From NCBI RefSeq assembly GCF_011759385.1, contig NZ_JAARLY010000002.1:372001-436000 (forward strand): DNA of 64,000 bases. The letters run 5' to 3'. The translations under genes were made by a program, and so were the position numbers. Below, piece after piece: positions 28,224 through 35,837 of this stretch. The stretch is from Oleiagrimonas sp. C23AA. Its GTDB lineage: Bacteria; Pseudomonadota; Gammaproteobacteria; Xanthomonadales; Rhodanobacteraceae. Every line of letters starts with the position of its first letter. The first letter of the stretch is position 1. Below the pieces are notes generated by a model, which was not told the DNA's origin, searched no databases, and saw only the letters and a list, made by a program, of their open reading frames with translations.

Positions 28224-28820
28224 CTAGATCGGGCGCGGCGGCTTTTTCGGCATGCGCGCCTGCAGGAAGTCCATCTGGTCGGCCAGAATATTGCGATTGG
28301 ACAGGATCAGATGCTCTACCCAGCTGGGGCGATAGGGCACCGCCAGCAGCGGCATATGCGCTTCCTGCGGCGTGCGATTGCGCTTTTTCAGATTGCAGCG
28401 CACGCAGGCGCAGACCACGTTTTCCCAGATATCCTGGCCGCCGCGCGAGCTGGGCACCACGTGGTCACGGGTCAGCGCCTGACGCGAGAAATGCTCGCCG
28501 CAGTACAGGCACAGCTGCTTGTCACGGGCGAACAGCGCTGCGTTGGTGAGCGCGGGTGAGGGGTCGATGGCGCGATGGTGGCAATGTCCGGTGCTGGCCA
28601 CGATAGGGTGCAGATCCAGCGTGCTGCGCAGGCCGCTGGCGCGGTGCGTGCCGCCGTGGATGGTCAGGCACGGATCGCCCAGCGTCCAGGCCACGACACC
28701 CCTTACATATAGGCAAACCGCGTCCTGCCAGCTGATCCAGTCGAGGATGCGGCCGGCGGCGTCCAGCGACAGCACCCGGGTCGAGTGCAGGTCGCCCCTG
28801 CGTCTAGGCTCATGCAGCAT
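28224..28820 (-). CDS. HNH endonuclease-family protein
   Basis: 198 residues. The HNH core is [19 protein letters not shown], with zinc-binding pairs CLYCGEHF and CVRCN. The N-terminal domain ([20 protein letters not shown]) is typical of a stand-alone family widespread in proteobacterial chromosomes. Its nuclease role is unknown; it is not beside restriction, phage or toxin genes here. It is divergent from the SapC gene. Confidence 0.87.
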   Translation of the reverse strand: MLHEPRRRGDLHSTRVLSLDAAGRILDWISWQDAVCLYVRGVVAWTLGDPCLTIHGGTHRASGLRSTLDLHPIVASTGHCHHRAIDPSPALTNAALFARDKQLCLYCGEHFSRQALTRDHVVPSSRGGQDIWENVVCACVRCNLKKRNRTPQEAHMPLLAVPYRPSWVEHLILSNRNILADQMDFLQARMPKKPPRPI

Positions 28821-28958
28821 GGTGACCCTTCACACCGTGGCGATAAGGATGTTCCGTACTACTTGCGTGTGTTGCAGTGGCTTTCGGCTGCCAGCATAAC
28901 CGAAAAAGATGACATTTCATGCACTTTGCATGCCGGCAATGGCAACGGCGACAGGCTC

Positions 28959-28987
28959 TTACGGTGTCCTTCAGGCGCTGTTATAGT
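28959..28987 (+). promoter_or_regulatory. Sigma-70-like promoter of the SapC gene
   Basis: TTACGG at 28959-28964 and TATAGT at 28982-28987 with a 17-base spacer, close to the consensus. The predicted start is about 75 bases upstream of the GTG start codon at 29071. Confidence 0.6.
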
Positions 28988-29070
28988 GGCCGACCTAGAG
29001 CCATCGCCGCCGTGGATGATGTCGGGTGCCGGAGGGGCTGCCCGGACGGTGGCAAAAGAGGATAAGAAAC

Positions 29071-29856
29071 GTGAGTGAAGTGCTTTTCTATGAACGCCCC
29101 GTGCCGCTGAACCGCAGCGAGCATCGTGACCTGCGCATCCGTCCGCTGCCGGGCATCGGCTTTGCCTCCAAGGCGCACTCGGTGCCGTTGACCGGCGTCG
29201 AGTTCGTGCCCGCCGCGCGTGACGTGCCGATCCTGTTTGGCGGCACCAGCAAGGACGATGCCGGTCCGATGGCCCTGCTTGGCCTGCGCCAGAACGAGAA
29301 CCTGTTCGTCGGCGAGGACAACCGTTGGGTGGAAGGCGCTTACGTGCCCGCCTTCGTGCGCCGGTATCCGTTCGTGCTGGCCGAAAAGCCGGAAGGCGCC
29401 GAGGGCGATGACTTCACCGTGTTCCTGGACGAGGCCTATGAAGGCTTCAGCAAGGACGAGGGCGAACGCCTGTTCAACGAGGACGGCACCGACACCGAAA
29501 CCCTGCAGAACGCCGTGCGCTTCCTGGGCGAGTTCCAGGAGCAGGTCAAGCACACCCAGGCGCTGATGGCCACGCTGCGCGAGCATGACCTGCTCGAGCC
29601 GCGTTCGATCCGCGTCGAGAACAAGAACGGCAAGGGCCTGGTGCTCAACGGCCTGTTCGTGGTCAACGAAGAAAAGCTGCGTCAGCTGCCGGCCGAAGTG
29701 GTCCACGGCATGATGCAGAACGGCCAGCTGGGCTGGATCTTCGCGCACCTGATCTCGCTGGCCAACGTCGACCGACTGATCGCGCGCCTGAACGAGCGCG
29801 TGCCGGAAGGCGATCTGGCGCCGGAAGGCGAGGGTGAGAAGCCGACGGTCAACTGA
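29071..29856 (+). CDS. SapC-family protein
   Basis: 261 residues, beginning with GTG 29071 after AGAGGA about 8 bases upstream. The N-terminus SEVLFYERPVPLNRSEHRDL and the following block (FVPAARDVPILFGG, ALLGLRQNENLFV, AYVPAFVRRYPFVLA) are the SapC signature. It is soluble with no signal peptide. SapC proteins often accompany TonB-dependent receptors in Xanthomonadales; their function is not settled. Here the gene stands alone with its own promoter and terminator. Confidence 0.88.
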   Translation: MSEVLFYERPVPLNRSEHRDLRIRPLPGIGFASKAHSVPLTGVEFVPAARDVPILFGGTSKDDAGPMALLGLRQNENLFVGEDNRWVEGAYVPAFVRRYPFVLAEKPEGAEGDDFTVFLDEAYEGFSKDEGERLFNEDGTDTETLQNAVRFLGEFQEQVKHTQALMATLREHDLLEPRSIRVENKNGKGLVLNGLFVVNEEKLRQLPAEVVHGMMQNGQLGWIFAHLISLANVDRLIARLNERVPEGDLAPEGEGEKPTVN

Positions 29857-29889
29857 TCGTCCGCACTCGCCGGATCGGTTCGACCAGAA

Positions 29890-29920
29890 AACCCCGTCGC
29901 GTCAGCGGCGGGGTTTTTTT
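29890..29920 (+). terminator. Rho-independent terminator of the SapC gene
   Basis: An 11-base stem (AACCCCGTCGC with GCGGCGGGGTT, including one G-U pair) and four-base loop GTCA, followed by a run of seven Ts ending at 29920. It also separates the convergent GNAT gene. Confidence 0.93.
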
Positions 29921-29944
29921 AATGGCATCACCGTCAGTGATGTC

Positions 29945-30424
29945 TCAGCGTATCGGCTTGGCCAGGCGCAGCAGGTCGGTATCGTAGCCGGCCGCGGCGT
30001 AGATGCGACGCGCGCGTTCGTTGCCGGGAAACACCGCCAGCGTGACCAGGTGGCAGCCGTGTTCACGGGCCCAGTCCTCGGCGTGCTCCAGCAGCGCGCG
30101 ACCAGCGCCCTTGCCGTCCCAGACCGGCGCCACCGCCAGGTCGGAAATGTGGCAGTTGGTGCGGCCGTTGAAGAAATCCTGCACTTTTTGCAGATGGGCG
30201 AAGCCCACGCTCTTGCCGGTATCGGCATCCTCCAGCACGAACAGAAAGCTGTTGGCCGGCTCATCCTGCAGGTGGTGATTGAGGTCCTCGCGGATGCCCT
30301 CGATGCACTCGTTGCGGCGGCGCCAGACGGGCAGCGGAAAGTCGACGAAGCGTGGCGCAAGGCCAAGGATGAAGCGGTCATCGTTGGCGTCGGCCAGACG
30401 AATGCGAAACGGCGAATCGCTCAT
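29945..30424 (-). CDS. GNAT-family N-acetyltransferase
   Basis: 159 residues. The acetyl-CoA motif is in ISDLAVAPVWDGKGAGRALL, close to the family's Q/RxxGxG/A pattern. The C-terminal strand-helix ERARRIYAAAGYDTD is typical. The substrate is unknown. It is cytoplasmic and alone, convergent with the SapC gene. Confidence 0.85.
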   Translation of the reverse strand: MSDSPFRIRLADANDDRFILGLAPRFVDFPLPVWRRRNECIEGIREDLNHHLQDEPANSFLFVLEDADTGKSVGFAHLQKVQDFFNGRTNCHISDLAVAPVWDGKGAGRALLEHAEDWAREHGCHLVTLAVFPGNERARRIYAAAGYDTDLLRLAKPIR

Positions 30425-30520
30425 GGGAGTTCGGCGTGCGGGTCAGCGGGAGTGGTGGCTGTCTTTCTACACCCACCGGCGGCGCACGCATAGCCCTGCA
30501 GGCACCACCGGTGGTCCCGT

Positions 30521-32296
30521 TCAGTGCACGTCGGGCAGCGCGTCCAGGCCACTTTGCATCGCCGCCAGGTGCGTGTGCACGCGCGGCAGGATGCGCGCGA
30601 AGTAAAAGCGCGCCGTATCACGCTTGTCGCGCGCAGCATCCGGAGCAAGGCCGCTGTCCGGCAAGGCCACTACGGCGCGGGCCCAGAAATAGCCCAGCGC
30701 GATGTAGCCGGCATAGAACAGGTAATCGACGGCCGCCGCGCCCAGTTCATCGGGGTTTTTCGTGGTGCGCGCGCCCAGCTCCTGGGTCAGTTCGCTCCAG
30801 GTCTTGGCATGTACCGCCAATGGGCCGACGAAGGCGGCCAGCGACTCATTGCTGGCATGTTGCTGGCAGAAGCCGGCGATCTCTTCCAGGAACAGGCGCA
30901 GGCCCGCGCCCTTGAGCTGCATCACCTTGCGGCCGAGCAGGTCCAGCGCCTGGATCTGCGTCGTGCCTTCGTACAACGTCGTGATGCGCGCGTCGCGGGC
31001 AAATTGTTCAATGCCGTGCTCGGCGATATAGCCATGGCCGCCGTAGGTTTGCAGCGCGTGGTAGGTGCACTCCACAGCCGCTTCAGTCAGCAAGCCCTTG
31101 CAGATGGGAATCAGGAAACCCAGCAGTTGGCCGGCGCGCTCGCGCTCGGCCTGATCGGTGCTGCGCTCCTCGATATCGGCCTGCAGCGCGGCGTACAGCA
31201 CCAGTGCGCGACCGCCCTCGGCAAAGGCGCGTTGGGTCAGCAGCATGCGTCGCACGTCCGGGTGCACGATGATCGGATCGGCCGCCTTGTCGGTGGCCAC
31301 CGCGCCGGACAGCGCGCGCATCTGCAGACGCTCGCGGCAGTAGGCCAGGCTGTTCTGGTAGGCGCGCTCGATCAGCGACAGGCCCTGGATGCCGACCGCC
31401 AGACGCGCGGCATTCATCATGGTGAACATGGCCATCAGGCCCTTGTGCGGGGCGCCGATGAGATAGCCCTCGGCGGCGTCGAAATTCATCACGCACGTAG
31501 CCGAGCCCTTCAGGCCCATCTTGTGCTCGATGGCACCGGCGGCCACGGTGTTGCGCTGCCCCAGACTGCCGTCGGCGCCGAGCTTGAACTTGGGCACGAT
31601 GAACATGGAAATGCCGCGGCTGCCGGCCGGTGCGTCGGGCAGGCGGGCCAGCACCAGGTGCACGATGTTTTCGGCAAAGTCATGCTCGCCGGCGGTGATG
31701 AAAATCTTCGTTCCGCTGATGCGGTAGCTGCCATCATCGGCCGGCTCGGCGCGTGTCTTGAGCAGGCCCAGATCGGAGCCGGCCTGCGGCTCGGTCAGGC
31801 ACATCGAGCCGGTCCAGCGACCTTCCACGATGGGCACCAGATAGCGCCGGCGCTGTTCCTCGGTGCCGTGCATTTTCAGCGCATCTACCGCGCCCTGCGA
31901 GAGCAGCGGATAGGTGCCCCAGGCCAGGTTGGCCGAGTCGATCATTTCCTTCACTGCTGCGCCGATGGTTTCGGGCAGGCCCTGACCACCGTAGGTCTCC
32001 GGTGCGGTGAGCCCGGCCCAGCCGCCGTCCACGTATTGTGCGTAAGCCTCCTTGAAGCCGGCCGGTGTGGTCACGGTCTGACTGGCCTTGTCGTAATGGC
32101 AGCCTTCGGTATCACCCACCTGGTTCAGCGGTGCCAGCACCTGCTCGTTGAAGCGTGCCGCCTCGCCCAGCACGGCATCGATCAGCTCGCGGTTCAGCGC
32201 CTGGCCACCGGGAAGGGCAGCCAGCGCGGTATCGGCGCCCAGCAGGTCATAGAGCGCAAAGCGCATGTCATCGACGGGAGCGGAGTAGAGCGTCAT
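30521..32296 (-). CDS. Acyl-CoA dehydrogenase with C-terminal extension (DmdC/FadE-like)
   Basis: 591 residues from ATG 32296. Flavoenzyme oxidising an acyl-CoA thioester to the enoyl-CoA. FAD/substrate motifs are GSMCLTEPQAGSDLG and ISGTKIFITAGEHD. The C-terminal active-site region is YGGHGYIAEHGIEQFARDAR with YEGTTQIQALDLLGRK. A further C-terminal domain of about 120 residues places it with the 3-methylmercaptopropionyl-CoA dehydrogenase-like group rather than short ACADs. The true acyl chain is unknown. The frame stays open upstream, but MTLYSAPVDDMRF is the usual start. Confidence 0.9.
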   Translation of the reverse strand: MTLYSAPVDDMRFALYDLLGADTALAALPGGQALNRELIDAVLGEAARFNEQVLAPLNQVGDTEGCHYDKASQTVTTPAGFKEAYAQYVDGGWAGLTAPETYGGQGLPETIGAAVKEMIDSANLAWGTYPLLSQGAVDALKMHGTEEQRRRYLVPIVEGRWTGSMCLTEPQAGSDLGLLKTRAEPADDGSYRISGTKIFITAGEHDFAENIVHLVLARLPDAPAGSRGISMFIVPKFKLGADGSLGQRNTVAAGAIEHKMGLKGSATCVMNFDAAEGYLIGAPHKGLMAMFTMMNAARLAVGIQGLSLIERAYQNSLAYCRERLQMRALSGAVATDKAADPIIVHPDVRRMLLTQRAFAEGGRALVLYAALQADIEERSTDQAERERAGQLLGFLIPICKGLLTEAAVECTYHALQTYGGHGYIAEHGIEQFARDARITTLYEGTTQIQALDLLGRKVMQLKGAGLRLFLEEIAGFCQQHASNESLAAFVGPLAVHAKTWSELTQELGARTTKNPDELGAAAVDYLFYAGYIALGYFWARAVVALPDSGLAPDAARDKRDTARFYFARILPRVHTHLAAMQSGLDALPDVH

Positions 32297-32345
32297 GCGG
32301 CAGTCCTTTGTAATGCGTGGGCCAGCGAGTGGGGTGTGAAAGCCT

Positions 32346-32828
32346 TTAGCGGAAGGTGTTGTCGATGCCGGGCACGGGCGAGAGCCAGTTCTTGCCGCTG
32401 ACATCGAAGGTGCGTGGCTTTTTGGCCTTTTCGGCGATGGCCGTGACCTGGCCCTTCAGCTGATAGGTGGCCGACACCGAGCTGCCCTTGTTGGCCAGCT
32501 TGGCCAGCGCCTGGCCGGCGGCGCTTTGCGGGGCCAGGTCGATGTGCGTGACATCGGCGGCAAACTCGGGGATGGAGAGATTCAGCGCCTGCTTGAGCTG
32601 ACCGGCGGGCTTCTGCTGCACCGTCAGCGCCATGTCCAGCGCGGTGAACTTCATGCCCACGTAACTGTTGTTCTGGATGCGCAGGGTGATGTCCCAGTGG
32701 CCGTTGGCCGCAAGGTGCAACTCCTGGATGGAGACAATCGGCGGAAAGATCGGTTTTTTCGGCTTGCCGCAGGCCACCAGGCCCATTGCAAGCAACGACA
32801 ACGCCAGCCAGCGCATGGAACCTCGCAT
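32346..32828 (-). CDS. LEA14-like lipoprotein
   Basis: 160 residues. The signal peptide ends in lipobox LVACG. The mature part PIVSIQELHLAANGHWDIT and LRIQNNSYVGMKFTALDMAL fits the type-2 LEA (water-stress) beta-sandwich fold. It is predicted to be anchored in an envelope membrane. GGAGAGACGGT precedes ATG 32828; an ATG four codons later also fits the signal peptide. Function is unknown, possibly envelope stress protection. Confidence 0.75.
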   Translation of the reverse strand: MRGSMRWLALSLLAMGLVACGKPKKPIFPPIVSIQELHLAANGHWDITLRIQNNSYVGMKFTALDMALTVQQKPAGQLKQALNLSIPEFAADVTHIDLAPQSAAGQALAKLANKGSSVSATYQLKGQVTAIAEKAKKPRTFDVSGKNWLSPVPGIDNTFR

Positions 32829-32973
32829 ACCGTCTCTCCAAACGATCGTTTAAATGCCGCCCCGATTCTAACGCGAAGTGGGCGTGCGCCAAGTGTGCGT
32901 GTCCCACCGGTTCCGTCGGCGGCCGCAACGCGGCATCATCAGCGATTCTTTCGTCTTTCCCGCCAGGTCCGTC

Positions 32974-33441
32974 ATGACCCGTCGCATCGTTGCCCGCCGT
33001 TCGCCCATCCACGGTAACGGCGTTTTCGCCGTCGCGCCCATCAAGGCCGGCGAGGACGTGATCGAATACAAGGGCAAGCGCATCAGCCACGAGCAGGCTG
33101 ACGACCTTTATGGCGATGGCGCCGAGTCCGGGCACACCTTCCTGTTCACGCTCAACCAGGACTGGATCATCGACGCCAACCAGAGTGGCAACAGCGCGCG
33201 CTGGATCAACCACAGCTGCGCACCGAACTGCCAGGCTTACGTGGAGGAGTCCGAAACGGGTGACACGCGCCGCGACCGCGTGGTCATCGAAGCCCTGCGC
33301 GACATCGCTCCTGGCGAGGAGCTGACCTACAACTACGGCATTCGCCTGGACGTGCCGCACACCGCGCGCATGAAAAAGCTCTGGGCCTGCCGCTGTGGCG
33401 CGGCCGCATGCACCGGCACGCTGCTGCAACCCAAACGCTGA
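32974..33441 (+). CDS. SET-domain protein methyltransferase
   Basis: 155 residues from ATG 32974. All SET motifs are visible: the N-terminal RRSPIHGNGVFAVAPIKAGE, the NHSC pseudoknot segment in ARWINHSCAPNC, and ELTYNYG. A post-SET cysteine cluster (WACRCGAAACTGTL) should bind zinc with the NHSC cysteine. SET enzymes methylate lysine in proteins; bacterial targets are mostly unknown. The gene is small and complete. It is convergent with a flavodoxin-like gene 4 bases away. Confidence 0.9.
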   Translation: MTRRIVARRSPIHGNGVFAVAPIKAGEDVIEYKGKRISHEQADDLYGDGAESGHTFLFTLNQDWIIDANQSGNSARWINHSCAPNCQAYVEESETGDTRRDRVVIEALRDIAPGEELTYNYGIRLDVPHTARMKKLWACRCGAAACTGTLLQPKR

Positions 33442-33445
33442 GCTT

Positions 33446-34024
33446 TCAGCGCCGCGCGAAGGGTTTGGCCGCGGCCAGCGCGTGCATCATGCGCGCCACG
33501 TTGAGGCCATGGCGCGCGGCCAGTTTCAGTGCCGCCGGGCTGGGGGCGCGCTCACGCATGGCGGTGGTTTCGGTGCGAATCCATGGCCCCCAGGGTGTGC
33601 CGCCGTGCGCGTAGCCGGGCATGGACTTGGGTAGCGGCACCGGCACCATGCCCATGGCGGCGAAGGCCGACAGCACGCCCAGCAGGGCCTGATCGCAACC
33701 GCCGCCGGCATTGCCGTAGCCACCGCCGGTAGCAAACGCGCCGACCGGTTTGCCTTCCAGGTGATCGTCCATCCACACCGGATTGCAGCCGTCGATAAAG
33801 CGCTTCAGCCGCCAGTCCATGCCGGCCATGTGCACCGGCGTGCCGGCGAGCAGACCATCGCAACGGGCCAGGTCCTTGCCGCTGGCGCGGCTGGCCTGGC
33901 GCAGCACCACATGCGTGTCGGCGTGCCCGCGGGCGCCCTCGGCGACGTGTTCGGCCATGTCTCGGGTGTGCCCATCTTCGCTGGCATAGACCACCAGCAG
34001 GCGCAGGCGGGGTGACGAACTCAT
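33446..34024 (-). CDS. Flavodoxin-fold NAD(P)H:quinone oxidoreductase-like protein
   Basis: 192 residues. The FMN-phosphate loop is read in VVYASEDGHTRDMAEHVAEG. The blocks LLAGTPVHMAGMDWRLKRFID and PVGAFATGGGYGNAGGGCD belong to the WrbA/flavodoxin reductase group. It is predicted cytoplasmic and would reduce quinones or another acceptor with FMN. The C-terminal extension (LAARHGLNVARMMHALAAA) is helical. Confidence 0.82.
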   Translation of the reverse strand: MSSSPRLRLLVVYASEDGHTRDMAEHVAEGARGHADTHVVLRQASRASGKDLARCDGLLAGTPVHMAGMDWRLKRFIDGCNPVWMDDHLEGKPVGAFATGGGYGNAGGGCDQALLGVLSAFAAMGMVPVPLPKSMPGYAHGGTPWGPWIRTETTAMRERAPSPAALKLAARHGLNVARMMHALAAAKPFARR

Positions 34025-34112
34025 GCGCAGGCTCCATGAAGATCCGGGCGCCGATGCTGGTCAAATCCGGCGCCGGCCACAAGCGGCGGTGCAGCACCGC
34101 TGCCGATACAAC

Positions 34113-34181
34113 AAGGCCGCGGACGCCTTCGATGGCGTGCCGCGGCCTTTCAAGAACACCGGCGGACATGGCCGGTGTTCT
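34113..34181 (-). terminator. Two consecutive stem-loops downstream of the small secreted protein gene
   Basis: The first hairpin met on the minus strand is 34153-34181 (AGAACACCGGC with GCCGGTGTTCT, 11 bases, seven-base loop), 11 bases after the stop codon. The second is 34113-34149 (AAGGCCGCGG with CCGCGGCCTT plus an inner ACGCC/GGCGT stem), followed by TTGTTGTAT on the minus strand. Together they probably terminate transcription, although the T-tract is weak. Confidence 0.65.
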
Positions 34182-34192
34182 GGCCGTCGCGC

Positions 34193-34498
34193 TTACTTGC
34201 CGCGCGCGCTGTAGGAGAGGCTGACGGCGATCTTGTCGCCCTTTTTCACCTTGGAGATGGACGAAGCCGACAGCGGAATGCGCAGCTTCTTGCCGTCCTT
34301 GGTCTTGACCGCGACCACGTCGGTGCCACTGTCGACCGAGGTGATGGTGCCGGTCACGCTGTCCGAGCCGGAGGTCGGCTTGCTGGCCTGCGACTGGCCG
34401 GCTGCGGCGCCGGATGCCTGCGGTGCAGCGAAAGCCATCGGTGCGGCGGCGAGCAGGGCCACGGCCAGGGCAGTGCGGATGCGGGTCGGCTTGATCAT
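34193..34498 (-). CDS. Small secreted protein of unknown function
   Basis: 101 residues. Strong ribosome site AAGGAGG lies 6 bases before ATG 34498. The signal peptide ends at MAFAAP. After a Ser/Gly/Gln linker the mature part is a short beta-rich domain (DSVTGTITSVDSGTDVVAVK and KKLRIPLSASSISKVKKGDK), which resembles a small beta-barrel. No named family recognised. It is divergent from the TonB-like genes, with a palindrome between them, and has tandem hairpins downstream. Confidence 0.7.
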   Translation of the reverse strand: MIKPTRIRTALAVALLAAAPMAFAAPQASGAAAGQSQASKPTSGSDSVTGTITSVDSGTDVVAVKTKDGKKLRIPLSASSISKVKKGDKIAVSLSYSARGK

Positions 34499-34568
34499 GG
34501 TGTCCTCCTTCCTTTATGAGCGTTGGAGCCATCTACCCTGCAACAGATTGCGTGTAGTGTCCCTAAAT

Positions 34569-34598
34569 GCATTCATCTTCATTCATCTAGATGAATGC
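34569..34598. promoter_or_regulatory. Candidate operator with repeated CATTCATCT half-sites
   Basis: GCATTCATCT (34569-34578) and AGATGAATGC (34589-34598) are a perfect 10-base inverted repeat. Inside it, ATTCATCTAGATGAAT (34581-34596) is a perfect 16-base palindrome. There are thus three half-sites in 30 bases, AT-rich in a GC-rich genome, between two divergent genes (starts at 34498 and 34698). This is the layout expected for a dimeric repressor or activator site. No regulator gene lies next to it. Confidence 0.55.
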
Positions 34599-34697
34599 GC
34601 CGGTGAAACTTGTACGCGTGCTGCGGCATCCAATACGGATTGTTCCACCGTGGGGCGCTGGCGCGCGGTGGTGATTCGTGTTCCCCTCGGCTGCTGC

Positions 34698-35702
34698 ATG
34701 AGTGCAAACGACCCCAACCGCGACCACCGTCAGGACCCGCATCGCTGGCATCTGAGTGATGACCACGTCGCCGTGGCGGCCGACGTGCAGGGCCAGCGCC
34801 AGGCGCTGCGTTCCCTGCGAGCGCTGCGTGACCGGCCGATGCCGCGAGAGCGCGCGCTGCGTGTGCTGGCCGTGGCCGTCACCGTACTGCTGCACGTGGT
34901 GCTGATACTGGGCATGATGCGCGCCATGCATCCGCGCCCCTGGGTTTTTCCCGCGCCGCTGAAGCAAAACAATGATGTGCTCATGGTGCGTCTGATCAGC
35001 CATCGGGCGACACGGACCAAGGCACCGCCTGCCCTCAAGGTTCTGCCCGAGCGCGAGCGCACCGCCATGTCCACGCCGCCACCGAAGAAAAAGCCCGTGA
35101 CTAAGCGCCCGCCGCCGGCAGATACCGCCGCGCCAGCGGGCGACCAAAAGGCGCCGCCGGCGGACCAGACGGCCCTGAAAATCTACGGCCGTGATGGTCA
35201 GCTGCACGTCAGCAAGAGCGCCCTTGAGCACCTGCACGGGAAGGAAAAGGCGCCGGCGTACGTGGCCCATTCGCTCAAGGGCAACAGCGACGTGATGACG
35301 CGCCAGACCAGCCGCGTCAAATACAAGGCCACGCGCTTTTCCAAGGACTGGAAGCCGGACAACGAAACCATTGTTGGCGCCGCCGTGCGGCACGTGATCG
35401 AAGCGACCAGCGAGAAGGCCACGGTCAATCTGCCCGGTCACACGCATCTGCACTGCAAGACGGTATTGTTCGTGTTGCCGACCGGTTGTGGCATTCCACC
35501 GGACAAGGCGCCGCCGGAGAGTGACGACAGCCGCCTGAACATGGCGCCGGCAGCGTTGGTAAAAGGTGTGGGCCCCAAGCAGCACATCAGCGCCAAGGAG
35601 TGCGCGCGCATCCGCAAGGCGGGCCAACCGCTGCCCGAAAGCTGCAAGAAGTCCAAGGAGGCCGCGCAGCGTTTCCACGTCGACGATGGCCGTGGATCGT
35701 GA
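34698..35702 (+). CDS. TonB/TolA-like single-span envelope protein with novel C-terminal domain (paralogue 1)
   Basis: 334 residues from ATG 34698. A basic cytoplasmic N-terminus with RALRDRPMPRERALR is followed by one membrane helix (VLAVAVTVLLHVVLILGMM, residues about 57-75). A proline/lysine-rich periplasmic linker (STPPPKKKPVTKRPPPAD) leads to a C-terminal domain shared with the gene at 35837. That domain starts at GNSDVMTRQTSRVKYKATRF and contains ESDDSRLNMAPAALVKG and four cysteines. The architecture is that of TonB/TolA energy transducers, but the C-terminal domain is not the canonical TonB fold by eye. The frame is open from 34233, but this start precedes the basic and membrane segments. 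No strong ribosome site is seen. Confidence 0.7.
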   Translation: MSANDPNRDHRQDPHRWHLSDDHVAVAADVQGQRQALRSLRALRDRPMPRERALRVLAVAVTVLLHVVLILGMMRAMHPRPWVFPAPLKQNNDVLMVRLISHRATRTKAPPALKVLPERERTAMSTPPPKKKPVTKRPPPADTAAPAGDQKAPPADQTALKIYGRDGQLHVSKSALEHLHGKEKAPAYVAHSLKGNSDVMTRQTSRVKYKATRFSKDWKPDNETIVGAAVRHVIEATSEKATVNLPGHTHLHCKTVLFVLPTGCGIPPDKAPPESDDSRLNMAPAALVKGVGPKQHISAKECARIRKAGQPLPESCKKSKEAAQRFHVDDGRGS

Positions 35703-35768
35703 CCGGCTGACACACGCTTGATGGGTGCGCATGTCTATACTCATGCACATTCCAGGGGGAGGCAGGGC

Positions 35769-35837
35769 ATGCGGCAACACCGGCGCGGGCACATTGTCCG
35801 CAGCGATCAGGCGATGACCATGCGGGCAACACGCTGA
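35769..35837 (+). CDS. Candidate 22-residue leader peptide coupled to the next gene
   Basis: ATG 35769 has a very strong ribosome site, GGGGGAGGCAGGGC, directly upstream. The frame has 22 codons and ends with TGA 35835-35837, whose last A is the first base of the next ATG (TGATG). The next gene has no ribosome site of its own, so its translation probably depends on ribosomes finishing this ORF. The peptide is basic (five Arg in the first half). It may be a pure coupling leader; whether the peptide itself acts is unknown. Confidence 0.45.
   Translation: MRQHRRGHIVRSDQAMTMRATR

Noticed and set aside
26209-28227. A 672-codon plus-strand open frame opposite dxs
   Set aside because: Antisense to dxs, which has intact catalytic motifs.
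30504-30515. Perfect 12-base palindrome ACCACCGGTGGT near the acyl-CoA dehydrogenase stop
   Set aside because: No loop for a hairpin, no promoter context and composition makes chance plausible.
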